A DNA stretch of 47,566 bases, from positions 1 to 47,566 of the forward strand of contig NZ_JAKSYD010000290.1 of the NCBI RefSeq assembly GCF_022829605.1, given 5' to 3'. Below are positions 1 to 8,834 of the stretch, in pieces. Position numbers and translations under genes: made by a program. The DNA is from Methylobacterium sp. E-065 (GTDB lineage Bacteria > Pseudomonadota > Alphaproteobacteria > Rhizobiales > Beijerinckiaceae). The notes under the pieces were generated by a model. The model did not search any database. It was not told the DNA's origin and saw only the letters and a program-made list of their open reading frames with translations. How positions within the stretch are numbered: position 1 is the first letter of the stretch; each line of letters begins with the position of its first letter.

Positions 1-526
1 TGCAATCCTTGTAGGACCCGGCCGTCACCGCCGCGGTGGCGGGATCGCGGGCATACGCCCAGGTGAACACGAGGTCGTCGGCGGTGAGCGGCTTGCCGTC
101 GTGCCACTTCACCCCGGGCTTGAGCGTCCAGACCACCGAACGGCCATCGGCGGCCAGCGCCCCGTTCTCCCGGGACGGGATCGAGGCGGCGAGCACCGGC
201 GCGAGACTGCCGTCCAGGTCCCAGGCGGCGAGCGGCTCGTAGAAGATCCGCGAGGCTTCCTGGTCCTTGGTACCGATCGCGAAATGCGGGTTGATCAGTG
301 TCGGCGCCTGCCACCAGAGGAGTCGCAGAAGGCCGCCGTCGCCGGCCTTGGTCGGCTTGTAGCCGACCCTGATATCGGCCGCCATCGCGACCCCGTTGCC
401 GGCGAGCATCAACCCGGCCATCGGCGCGGTGAGGCCCAAAGCCACGATCCGCTGCACGAAGGTACGCCGCGACAGGCGGCCGTCCTTCACACGTCCGATA
501 AGGCCGCGTAGATCCCGCTCGTCCAT
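1..526 (-). CDS. ABC transporter substrate-binding protein, family 5 (peptide/nickel type), partial
   Basis: The first 175 residues are present and the rest lies beyond the left edge of the window. I translated it from the ATG at 526. The N-terminus carries a twin-arginine-like stretch (SRRTFVQR, about residues 19-26) followed by a hydrophobic segment ending near AMAAD, so export to the periplasm is likely, probably by Tat. The mature part has the family-5 pattern: a WWQAP-x-LINPHF strand, an IFYEPLAAWD block, then WTLKPGVKWHDGKPLTADD, which is very typical of DppA/OppA-type binding proteins. It would deliver a peptide or similar solute to a DppBCDF-type permease, presumably encoded further left. 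A GAGGG stretch precedes the start. It lies 40 bp after the Liv-type binding protein gene on the same strand, so the two may be co-transcribed. The substrate cannot be told. Confidence 0.9.
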   Translation of the reverse strand, partial: MDERDLRGLIGRVKDGRLSRRTFVQRIVALGLTAPMAGLMLAGNGVAMAADIRVGYKPTKAGDGGLLRLLWWQAPTLINPHFAIGTKDQEASRIFYEPLAAWDLDGSLAPVLAASIPSRENGALAADGRSVVWTLKPGVKWHDGKPLTADDLVFTWAYARDPATAAVTAGSYKDC

Positions 527-566
527 GCGTTCACCCTCAACCCTCGCCGCACCGCGCGTCGTGGGA

Positions 567-1685
567 TCACTGCGTCAGTTCGTGCCCCGTGTAGTCGATC
601 CTGCCGTCTGTCCCCTTCGTCCACTCGTACATGATGTAGTCGGGCCGAGTGATGTCGCCTTTCTTGTCGTAGGCGATCTCGCCGATCACCGTCTGCGTCG
701 GCTTGCCCTGATGCAGCCAGTCCGCGAGCTTCTTGCCGTCGCTCGAGCCGGTCTCGGTCATCGCCTTCGCCAGCACCTGCACGGCCGCGTAGGAGTAGAG
801 CGTGTAGGCCTCGGGATCGATGCCCTTGGCCTTGAACGCGGCCACCGCGTCCTTCGCATTGGGGTTCTTGCGCGCGTCCGGCGAGAAGGTCATCAGCGTA
901 CCTGCGGCGCCTGGCCCGGCGATCTGGACGAACTCCTTGTCGGTGATGCCGTCACCGCTCATCATCGGCGCCTTCAGGCCCTGGTCTCGCATCTGCCGGA
1001 TGATCAGGCCGGCCTCGGTGTGCAGGCCTCCATAGTACACGACATCGATGTCGGCCGACTTCAGCTTGGAGACGAGCGCCGAGTAATCCTTCTCGCCCGG
1101 GTTGATACCCTCGTACATCACGTCCTTGCCGCCCTTGGCCTTGAGCACCTTCAGGGTCTCATCGGCAAGACCCTTGCCGTAGGGGGTCTTGTCGTGGACG
1201 AAGGCGATCTTCTTGCCCTTGAAGTGCTTGGCCAGGTAGGCGCCGGCCACCGCGCCCTGCTGGTCGTCACGACCGCAGGTGCGGAAGGTGTTCCACATGC
1301 CGCGCTCGGTGAACTTCACGTTCGTGGAGGCGGGGGTGACCTGGATGATGCCGGCGTCGAGATATACGTCGGAGGCCGGGATCGAGACGCCTGAGTTGAA
1401 GTGGCCGACCACCATCTGCACGCCGTCGCTGGCGAACTTGTTGGCCACCGAGACGCCCTGCTTGGGATCGCCCGCATCATCGCCGATGACGGCTATGAGC
1501 TTCTGACCATTGATTCCGCCCGCCTTGTTGATGTCGTCGACCGCCTGACTGGCGCCATTCTTGATCTGGGCACCGAATGCCGCATTGGCACCCGTGATCG
1601 CACCGACGATGCCGATCTTGACCTGAGCCTGCGCTGAGCTGGCTATCAGGATGCTGAGGATACCGGCCAGTATGGAAGCGCGCAT
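567..1685 (-). CDS. Branched-chain amino acid-type (LivK family) substrate-binding protein
   Basis: A periplasmic solute-binding protein of the Leu/Ile/Val family, 372 residues, which is normal for the family. Residues 1-20 form a signal peptide ending in AQA. The mature chain begins VKIGIVGAITGANAAFG, the conserved first strand, and continues with the A-V-DDINKAGGINGQKL block and the VVGHFNSGVSIPASDVY hinge region that contacts the ligand. An in-frame extension of 11 codons exists upstream, but the ATG at 1685 has GGAGG seven bases before it and directly precedes the signal peptide, so I chose that start. No LivHMGF genes sit beside it; the Liv permease set starts at 4157 with its own binding protein at 7652. 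This protein may therefore be an orphan or a second receptor for that permease. The ligand is unknown. Confidence 0.93.
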   Translation of the reverse strand: MRASILAGILSILIASSAQAQVKIGIVGAITGANAAFGAQIKNGASQAVDDINKAGGINGQKLIAVIGDDAGDPKQGVSVANKFASDGVQMVVGHFNSGVSIPASDVYLDAGIIQVTPASTNVKFTERGMWNTFRTCGRDDQQGAVAGAYLAKHFKGKKIAFVHDKTPYGKGLADETLKVLKAKGGKDVMYEGINPGEKDYSALVSKLKSADIDVVYYGGLHTEAGLIIRQMRDQGLKAPMMSGDGITDKEFVQIAGPGAAGTLMTFSPDARKNPNAKDAVAAFKAKGIDPEAYTLYSYAAVQVLAKAMTETGSSDGKKLADWLHQGKPTQTVIGEIAYDKKGDITRPDYIMYEWTKGTDGRIDYTGHELTQ

Positions 1686-2106
1686 TTCGATCCTCCAGGT
1701 ATCGCCGGCAGACGTCACTTGGGTCAGCCTGCAAGATTGCGGCCGACGGGGAGAAAGCTCGGAGAGCTGGAAGCCCAGGCCATCTTCCTCCCGCGCACGA
1801 CAACGTCGCCCGCTCGTCCCGGGGGATGTCCTCGCTCCATACGGCAGCAGTTCCGCGCGCGCTCTGGTCCGGAGCTGAACTTCACTGGGCGCCCCCGGCT
1901 GCGCCGCCCGCTCCTACGCCTGGCGCGCCAGGGGCCGCGGCGCCGCGATCTACCTCGACGGGCGCCCCGGAAGCCGTATTTGGAGACCTCGACGGGCTGA
2001 CTGGCTGAACCAACACGCGCAACTCGGCCGCAGGCGGCATTGCTGGCTGAAGGCGTACCGCACCCTCTCGGCTTGATCTGCGACTGGCAACAACCAGGAT
2101 TCGTTA
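1686..2106. other. Intergenic region between two minus-strand transport genes
   Basis: 421 bases without a convincing gene. It should hold the promoter of the LivK-type gene and the 3' end signal of the OFA carrier gene. A perfect 14-bp palindrome CCTGGCGCGCCAGG lies at 1919-1932 in a very GC-rich stretch. I see no clear terminator U-tract and no recognisable promoter boxes. The open frames here are shadows. Confidence 0.5.
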
Positions 2107-3378
2107 TTAGGCTGTCGCGGCCCCCGGGATGATCGGTTGCGTTCGACGTATGCCTACCCAGTCCCGCCGCATGGGCCGCAGGACCAGCAGGGCCAGGCCG
2201 GCTGTCAGCAAATCGAAGCCGATCGCGATGCTGAACACCGGCACCCAGTTGCCGGCCGCATCGTGGATCAGGGCCGCGATCGGGCCGCCGAGCAGAGAGC
2301 CCACGCCCTGCGCCATGTACAGGAAGCCGTAGTTCGTCGTGGCGTACTTGGTGCCGAAGGTGTCGGTGAGAAGCGATGGGAACAGGGAGAAGATCTCGCC
2401 CCACGCGAAGAACACCACCCCTGACAGCAGGGCGAACGCATAGGCGTTCTGTCGATAGTAGAGCAGCAGACAGATCGCCAGCGCCTCACCCGTGAATGCC
2501 AGGGTCATCGTCAGTTCGCGGCCGATATGGTCCGACACCCAGCCGAAGAAGGGCCGCGTCACGCCGTTGGTCACCCGGTCGAAGGTCAGCGCGAACGGTA
2601 GCGCCGCAAAACCGAACACCAGCGCGTCCGCGACCCCGAACTCCCGCGCGAAGGCGGCGAAGTTGGCGGTGACCATGAGGCCGCCGGTCGACATCATCGT
2701 CATCATGACGAACATCAGCCAGAACAGGGGCATGCGCAGCATCGCACCCGGCGCGGTGTCCGCCGCCGCAGTCGTGATGTGGGCGGCCTCCGCGGCGGGG
2801 ATCTCATCGGGCCGAGGCGCCCGCAGCCCCAACGCTGCCAGGATGCCGACGCCGCCGAGGATGAGGCCGAAGACGAATAGGGTCGCCCGGAAACCGGCGG
2901 CCTCCATCATGACGGAGATCGGGAACGTGGTAATCATCGCCCCCATGCCGTAGCCGGCGGCGACCAGACCGGCCGCGAAGCCGCGCCGATCCGGAAACCA
3001 GCGCACCATCAGTCCGACGATTCCGACGTAGACGATGCCGGTCCCCAAGCCACAGAGCAGGCCATAGGTAGCGTAGAGACCGAGCAGCGTCTGGGCATAG
3101 GACGCAGCAACCCACCCGAGGCCGGACAGCGCGGCGCCCAGCGCGATCATCACCTTGGGGCTGAAGCGGTCGATCAGGTACCCCTGCACCGGTGAGAAGA
3201 AGGTCTGCAGGACGATCACCAGTGTAAACGTCACCTGCACGGCAGCGAGCGAGGCGTTGGTCACCTCCTGAAACGGCTTGGCAAACAGCGTCCAGACGTA
3301 CTGTGGGCTCGAGATCGTCATCATGACGATCAGCCCGAGGCCGAGCTGCCACCAGCGGTGCCGACTAAGCGTGTCCAT
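2107..3378 (-). CDS. MFS transporter of the oxalate/formate antiporter (OFA) family
   Basis: A 423-residue, roughly 12-helix inner-membrane carrier. It begins with WWQLGLGLIVMMTISSPQYVWTLFAKPF, the OFA-type first helix, and has LIDRFSPKVMIALGA in the loop 2-3 position and FFGWVSDHIGRELTM in the loop 8-9 position. Proteins of this family exchange oxalate for formate or carry other small carboxylates. In Oxalobacter OxlT an arginine in helix 8 and a lysine in helix 11 bind the dicarboxylate. Here an arginine is present in GVTRPFFGW, but the helix-11 segment reads NYGFLYMAQG, where I would expect TAKG, so the lysine appears to be glutamine (recalled alignment, not computed). The substrate may differ from oxalate. 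An in-frame upstream extension of 64 codons looks non-coding; the ATG at 3378 follows GGGAG. No oxalate-degrading genes are visible nearby. Confidence 0.88.
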   Translation of the reverse strand: MDTLSRHRWWQLGLGLIVMMTISSPQYVWTLFAKPFQEVTNASLAAVQVTFTLVIVLQTFFSPVQGYLIDRFSPKVMIALGAALSGLGWVAASYAQTLLGLYATYGLLCGLGTGIVYVGIVGLMVRWFPDRRGFAAGLVAAGYGMGAMITTFPISVMMEAAGFRATLFVFGLILGGVGILAALGLRAPRPDEIPAAEAAHITTAAADTAPGAMLRMPLFWLMFVMMTMMSTGGLMVTANFAAFAREFGVADALVFGFAALPFALTFDRVTNGVTRPFFGWVSDHIGRELTMTLAFTGEALAICLLLYYRQNAYAFALLSGVVFFAWGEIFSLFPSLLTDTFGTKYATTNYGFLYMAQGVGSLLGGPIAALIHDAAGNWVPVFSIAIGFDLLTAGLALLVLRPMRRDWVGIRRTQPIIPGAATA

Positions 3379-3837
3379 AACCCACTCCCTGTTCGGGAAT
3401 GCCCGCAAGATCCATGCGCATCCGCTCTGCCGTGCTGTCATGCGGTCCGAGTGCGACCGCGTTGCGGTTGAGATGGGTGGCGGGGCAACGTTGCTAGCCA
3501 CAGTTCCCAAGCGGACATCGTATACAATTCGTTTCTTCAGGTCAGACGAAGACGGCCGCTGTGCCAGCATATCAACGATGGCCTAACGTCCGCTTTCGGC
3601 AAGCGTTGACGGCGTTCCCGACAGCCGGTTTGGGTCGATAGGAGGCCGTCCGCTTTTGTGGCGAGCCTGCTCCGAAGCGGACTGGCTGCTTTCGGCCAGG
3701 CTACGTCACGCCGGAGCGCCATGGCGCGCAGAACCGGACGTTCGGCTTTGCGCCCATTCCAGCCATTCAGGAAGCTCTCGTCCTTGCCGGAAAGCGGACA
3801 ACGATGGGAGTTGCTAAGACGCGTATCTCAGGAAGCT
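3379..3837. other. Intergenic region with dispersed repeat copies
   Basis: 459 bases between the OFA carrier gene and the Rieske gene, both on the minus strand. It should contain the promoter of the carrier gene. Several pieces of a repeat with the core AAGCGGAC or GTCCGCTTTCGG occur here, near 3589, 3650, 3671 and 3788; the copy at 3671 is listed separately. No gene is supported. Confidence 0.5.
3671..3698. repeat. Dispersed hairpin repeat, copy 1
   Basis: A 28-base element with arms CCGAAGC and GCTTTCGG around a short loop, ending in CGGCCA. Related copies lie at 16108-16135 and 20942-20969. All three start TCCGAA and end TTTCGGCCA, and the inner arm bases differ between copies. Confidence 0.6.
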
Positions 3838-4156
3838 TCATATCGTCCGGAGCCATAGTCCATCAGAGGCTGCCTCGACCTCAAACAGGCGAAGGGCACG
3901 AAACGACCAGCCCGCCGAGACGGAGCCATCACGGAGGTCGAACGAGGCGAGATGCCTTGGGCAGAGCAGCCTTCCACCCACGCACCTGCCGAGAAACAGG
4001 TCTGCCCCCTCGTGTGGGCAGGCCCGCTCGGCGGCTACGATCCGCTCGCCGTCTCGCACGAGAAGGAGATGGTGTCCTCCCACGGTGATCGGCACCCGAG
4101 TCCGGCCGGCGAGAAGGTCGTGCGGGCCGAGGTGAATCCGCTCTGGCCGTTCCCTC

Positions 4157-4164
<8 letters not shown>
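3838..4164 (-). CDS. Rieske-type [2Fe-2S] ferredoxin
   Basis: A 108-residue soluble protein with a full Rieske ligand set. In the chosen numbering, C49-P-H51 lies in ACPHEGADL and C68-P-R-H71 lies in LLCPRHLASFDLRDG. Such small ferredoxins pass single electrons to or from oxygenases and other redox enzymes in the cytoplasm. It is the last gene of the operon that encodes a molybdenum hydroxylase, so it may accept electrons from that enzyme; this is inference. The start is uncertain. A GTG at 4164 overlaps the livF stop by 8 bases and gives just the Rieske fold; ATGs at 4185 and 4242 are in frame but would run into livF. An alternative role is as ferredoxin for a ring-hydroxylating oxygenase encoded elsewhere. 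Confidence 0.82.
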
Positions 4165-4853
<689 letters not shown>

Positions 4854-4861
<8 letters not shown>

Positions 4862-5669
4862 GGGCTGCCTCCTTGATTGCCGCGGCGGCCTGCCGGGCGG
4901 CACTGCCCTGGCCGAGATAGGCCTTGATCACCGCCGGGTCGGTGCGGATCCTGTCCGGCGGCCCCTCGGCAATCAGGCGGCCGTAGTTGAGGACGACGAT
5001 GCGGTCGGAGACCTCCATGACCATCGGCATGTCGTGCTCGACGAGGAGGATGGTGACGCCCCGCTCGCGGATCTGCCGGATCAGGCGCACGAAGACACGC
5101 GTCTCGGAGGCATTCATTCCCGAGACCGGCTCGTCGAGGAGCAGCATCGTGGGCTCGGTAGCGAGCGCCAGGGCCACGCCGACGAGACGCTGCTCGCCAT
5201 AGGCCAGGGCGCCGGCCTTCTCGTGCGCCCGGCCGGCGAGTCCGACCCATTCCAGGAGCGCCTCGGCGCGGGCCCGCACTACTCGCTCGCCAGCCGCCGC
5301 GCGGCCGAGGAGCGCGTCGATAACCGGCACGCGGCCGGCCGCAGCGCCCATCCGGTGCAGGCCGATCATCACGTTGTCGAACACCGTGTCGTCCGGAAAG
5401 ACGCTGGTGCGCTGGAAGGTGCGGGCGAGGCCGAGCCGCGTGATTGCGTGCGGCGGCAGGTCTCTCAGGGATGTGCCGCGGAAGCGGACTTCGCCTTGGC
5501 TGGGCTTCAGAAAGCCGGTCATCACGTTGAAGGCAGTAGTCTTGCCGGCCCCGTTCGGACCGATCAGACTGACGATCTCGCCTTCGTGGACGTCGAAATG
5601 CAGGTCGGCGATGGCGACGAGGCCGCCGAAGCGGACCCCGACATGCTCGATCGAGAGGATCGCGCTCAT
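4854..5669 (-). CDS. livG: Branched-chain amino acid-type ABC transporter ATP-binding protein LivG
   Basis: A 271-residue ABC ATPase. Walker A is GPNGAGKTT (37-45), followed by NVMTGFLKP, typical of LivG. The Q-loop region reads ARTFQRTSVFPDDTVFDNVMIG. The signature is the LivG-type LAYGEQRLVGVALAL instead of LSGGQ, Walker B is MLLLDEPVSGMN and LVEHDMPMVMEV is the family H-loop. The start ATG at 5669 overlaps the livM stop in an ATGA arrangement. A much longer open frame continues upstream, but that part is an off-frame reading of livM. LivG and LivF form the nucleotide-binding pair of this importer. Confidence 0.94.
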
Positions 5670-6700
5670 CGCTGCACCGCCGGATTGACCTCGAGGACCG
5701 GGGCCGGCCGGGCCTGCCGGCGGCTGAGCAGGGCCGAGAGGCCCGGCACGATGCCCTGCGGCATCACGAACAGGATCACGATCAGCACGAGGCCGTAGAC
5801 GATCCACTGCGCCTCCGGTGCCATCACCGGGCGGAGCGCCACCGGCAGCAGGCCGAAGATTAGGCCGCCGACGACGGGCCCCATCAGGGTGCTCTTGCCG
5901 CCCGCCACCACCATGATGACCATGGTCACCGTGGTGGCGAACAGGAACACGTCGGGATCGATGATCCGCAGGTAATGGGCGTAGAGGCTGCCGGCCGCGC
6001 CCGCCATCGCGGCCGAGATCACCGCCGCGACCGTCAGCGTGCGGGTGGCGTTGATGCCGACCGACAGCGCCAGCGACTCGTTCTCCTTGAGGCCCCGCAT
6101 CGCCCGGCCGAAGCGCCCGCCGACCAGACGGGCGATCACGCCGTAGCAGAGCGTGCCCACAGTCAGCACGAGATAGTAGTTCTGGAGCTTGGTCTTCAGG
6201 GTCCACATCCCGAGGCCCGGCAGGCCGAGGGTGATGGGCGGGATGTTGGTCAGTGCCAGCGGCCCCTGCGTCAGCTCCACCCAGTTGAGGGCCACCAGCC
6301 GCACGACCTCGGCGAAGGAGATCGTCACGATGACGAAATAGGCGCCCCGCACCCGGAAGGAGAGCCGCCCGATCAGGTAGCCGCAGCCGCCCGCCGCGAC
6401 CGTCGCCAGCAGGAAGCCGACCCAGGCCGGCCAGGGCTCGTGGACCACGCGGAGGCCCAATCCGAGATCCACGTCGAAGCCGAGGCTCGTCAGTGCGCTG
6501 ACATAGGCGCCGATCCCGAAGAACGCGATATGGCCGAGGCTGAGCTGCCCGGTGAAGCCGAGGAGCAGGTTCAGGCTCATGGCGCCGATCGTCAGGATGC
6601 CCGTCACGATCAGTGCGTTGAGGAGGTAGGGGTTGGTGCCGAGCCCCAGGGGCATGGCGACGAGGCCGGCCAGCAGGGCAAGGGGGAGGAGCCGGTTCAT
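5666..6700 (-). CDS. livM: Branched-chain amino acid-type ABC transporter permease LivM
   Basis: A 344-residue inner-membrane permease with about ten hydrophobic helices. The family motif is seen in ILTIGAMSLNLLLGFTGQLSLGHIAFFGIGAY (residues about 35-66), the LivM/LivH signature where the ATPases dock and the channel folds. The ATG at 6700 overlaps the livH stop (ATGA), and its own stop overlaps the livG start the same way, so the four liv genes are translationally coupled. The open frame extends far upstream over livH, but the leading part is arginine-rich shadow. It would form the membrane pore with LivH. Confidence 0.93.
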   Translation of the reverse strand: MNRLLPLALLAGLVAMPLGLGTNPYLLNALIVTGILTIGAMSLNLLLGFTGQLSLGHIAFFGIGAYVSALTSLGFDVDLGLGLRVVHEPWPAWVGFLLATVAAGGCGYLIGRLSFRVRGAYFVIVTISFAEVVRLVALNWVELTQGPLALTNIPPITLGLPGLGMWTLKTKLQNYYLVLTVGTLCYGVIARLVGGRFGRAMRGLKENESLALSVGINATRTLTVAAVISAAMAGAAGSLYAHYLRIIDPDVFLFATTVTMVIMVVAGGKSTLMGPVVGGLIFGLLPVALRPVMAPEAQWIVYGLVLIVILFVMPQGIVPGLSALLSRRQARPAPVLEVNPAVQR

Positions 6701-7569
6701 CCAATGCGCTCCGCCTTCGCGAACAGCCCGGTGGGCCGGTAGAGCAGCACCGCGATGATGATCAGGAACCCCATCGCATCCCGGTAGCCGGAGGAGACGT
6801 AGCCGGCGCCAAATTCCTCGGCGAGCGCCAGGATGAAGCCGCCGATCGCCGCGCCGGTGACGTTGCCGAGGCCGCCCAGGATGACGATGGCGAAGGCCTT
6901 GAGCTCGGCGAGGCCGCCCATCTGCGGGAACACCACGTAGACGGGACCGAGGAGCGCGCCGGCCGCCGCCGCGAGCGACGAGCCCAGCGCGAAGGTCGCG
7001 GTGTAGATCCGGCGGACGTCGACGCCCATCAGCGCCGCCGTGTCGGAATCCTGGAAGGCGGCCCGCATGGCGAGCCCGAGCTTGGTCCGGTTGATCAACG
7101 CGTAGGTCAGCGCGATCAGGGTCAGGGCCGCCCCTAGCACGAACAGCCGCAGCCACGACACCGACACCGGGCCGATCTGGAGCGGCGCCTCGGGGAACGG
7201 CGACGGGATCGCCTTGGCGACGCCGCCGAAGGTCCAGAGCGTACCCGATTGCAGGATGATCCCGGCGCCGATCATCACCAGCATGGTGGTGTCGATGTCT
7301 GAGCCCCGGAACGGGCGCAGCAGCACCAGCTCGATCGCGACCCCGAGCAGAAGCCCCCCGAGGATTGCCACCGGCAGCGCCAGGAAGAAGTTCAGCCCCA
7401 GCGCGGCGACCGCGAGGTACATGACGTAGGCGCCTACCGTGTAGAGCGCGCCATGGGTGAAGTTCACGACGTTCATGATCCCGAAGATTAGCGTCAGGCC
7501 GATCCCCAGCAGCGCGTAGGTGCCGCCGAGGATCAGCGCGTTGACGAGGTGCTGGATCAGTTCGTTCAC
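6697..7569 (-). CDS. livH: Branched-chain amino acid-type ABC transporter permease LivH
   Basis: A 290-residue membrane permease. It starts MNELIQHLVNALILGGTYALLGIGLTLIFGIMNVVNFTHGALY, the typical LivH N-terminus with the NFTHG motif, and ends in GFLIIIAVLLYRPTGLFAK, also typical. The start is a GTG at 7569 preceded by CGGAGG, so translation initiation is well supported despite the rare codon. It lies 82 bases after the binding-protein gene and overlaps livM. Together these give the order binding protein, LivH, LivM, LivG, LivF. Confidence 0.94.
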   Translation of the reverse strand: MNELIQHLVNALILGGTYALLGIGLTLIFGIMNVVNFTHGALYTVGAYVMYLAVAALGLNFFLALPVAILGGLLLGVAIELVLLRPFRGSDIDTTMLVMIGAGIILQSGTLWTFGGVAKAIPSPFPEAPLQIGPVSVSWLRLFVLGAALTLIALTYALINRTKLGLAMRAAFQDSDTAALMGVDVRRIYTATFALGSSLAAAAGALLGPVYVVFPQMGGLAELKAFAIVILGGLGNVTGAAIGGFILALAEEFGAGYVSSGYRDAMGFLIIIAVLLYRPTGLFAKAERIG

Positions 7570-7651
7570 GGGCGGCCTCCGAGGGTACGCCCCGGCCCGG
7601 AGGCCGGTGGACGGGTGAAGGGACCGGCGTCAGGCCGCCGGTTCGGGGCGC

Positions 7652-8800
7652 TCACAGCGTCGGTACGATCACCGTCCCGTCCTTGATCTCGATGAGGTAG
7701 ACGTCGGGCTTGCTCTGGCCGCTCTCCTTCCCGGCGGGGCCGGCCTTGGTGAAGCGGATCGGCCCGTTGAGCCCGACGAAGTCGACCGACCAGAACGCCT
7801 TGGTGATCGCCGCCGGATCGGCCGAGCCGGCCTTCTCGATGGCGTGGGCGATCGCGCGGATGCCGTCGTACCCGCGGAAGCTCTCGGTGACGCCGGCGAA
7901 GTCGAAGCCGCGCTTCTTCCACGCGGCGATGAAGGCCTCGGTGGCCTTCGGGTCCGGCGTCTTATCGGGCGACCAGGGCAGGAAGGTCGTGAGGTGCATC
8001 GTGCCGTCGGCCGCCGCGCCCGCCTGGGCGATGATCTGGTCCGGGTTCTGGGAGCCGCCGGTGGTGATGACCCGCTTCTTCAGGCCGAGCGCCGCCATCT
8101 GCTTGAACAGCAGCACGAGCTGATCGACCGAGCTCGTGATCATGATCGTGTCGGAATCCGACGCCTTCAGCTTGGCGAGTTGGGCGCTCATGTCCTGCGC
8201 GCCCTGGTCCATGGTCTCGACGAGGCCGACCGTGACGCCCTTGTCCTTGAGCATCTTCCCGAAATCGGTCGCCGCGCCGCGGCCGAAATCGTTGTTGAGG
8301 ACCAGGAAGTCGACCTTCTTCAGCCCGAGGCGAGACACCATCGGCGCAAAGGTCTCGGCCTCCAGCGACGAGGGCGGCGAGATCCGGAACACGTAGGGGT
8401 TGCCGGAGGTCGTGATCTTGCCGGACGAGGAGGTCTCCACCAGCATCGGGGTCTCGTAATCCGCGAGCTTGGGCATGACGGCGAGCGTCAGGCTGGAGCC
8501 CCAGGCGCCCATCATCACCGGGGTCTTGTCGCTGGTGATCAGCTTCTCGGCGACCGCGGCGGCCTCGGTCGGGTTGCTCTTGTTGTCCTCGATCACGAGT
8601 TCGAGCTTCTTGCCGAGGACGCCGCCCTCGGCGTTGATCTCGTCGGCGGCGATCTTGGCGCCGTTCACCACGTAGGTGCCGGACGCCGCGAACGGCCCGG
8701 TCAGGGGCTCGTTGACGCCGATGCGGATCGCGTCCGCCCGGGCGCCCGTCGCCGGCAGCGCCAGCAGGATCGCGGTCGTGAGGGTGAACCTGCCAAGCAT
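7652..8800 (-). CDS. Liv-type ABC transporter substrate-binding protein
   Basis: A 382-residue periplasmic binding protein of the Leu/Ile/Val family. Residues 1-22 are a signal peptide ending ARA, followed by DAIRIGVNEPLTGPFAASG, the conserved first strand and ligand loop. Further landmarks are the DEINAEGGVLGKKLELVIEDNKSNP block and PYVFRISPPS. The ATG at 8800 has a GGAGA box before it; the open frame upstream of it is a shadow of the hydroxylase gene. It sits between the molybdenum hydroxylase genes and livH in one run, so it is most likely the receptor that defines what this operon takes up. It is clearly a different protein from the receptor at 567. Confidence 0.94.
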   Translation of the reverse strand: MLGRFTLTTAILLALPATGARADAIRIGVNEPLTGPFAASGTYVVNGAKIAADEINAEGGVLGKKLELVIEDNKSNPTEAAAVAEKLITSDKTPVMMGAWGSSLTLAVMPKLADYETPMLVETSSSGKITTSGNPYVFRISPPSSLEAETFAPMVSRLGLKKVDFLVLNNDFGRGAATDFGKMLKDKGVTVGLVETMDQGAQDMSAQLAKLKASDSDTIMITSSVDQLVLLFKQMAALGLKKRVITTGGSQNPDQIIAQAGAAADGTMHLTTFLPWSPDKTPDPKATEAFIAAWKKRGFDFAGVTESFRGYDGIRAIAHAIEKAGSADPAAITKAFWSVDFVGLNGPIRFTKAGPAGKESGQSKPDVYLIEIKDGTVIVPTL

Positions 8801-8834
8801 TCGCGTGTCTCCGGTGGATTGAGGCGGGAGGGGG

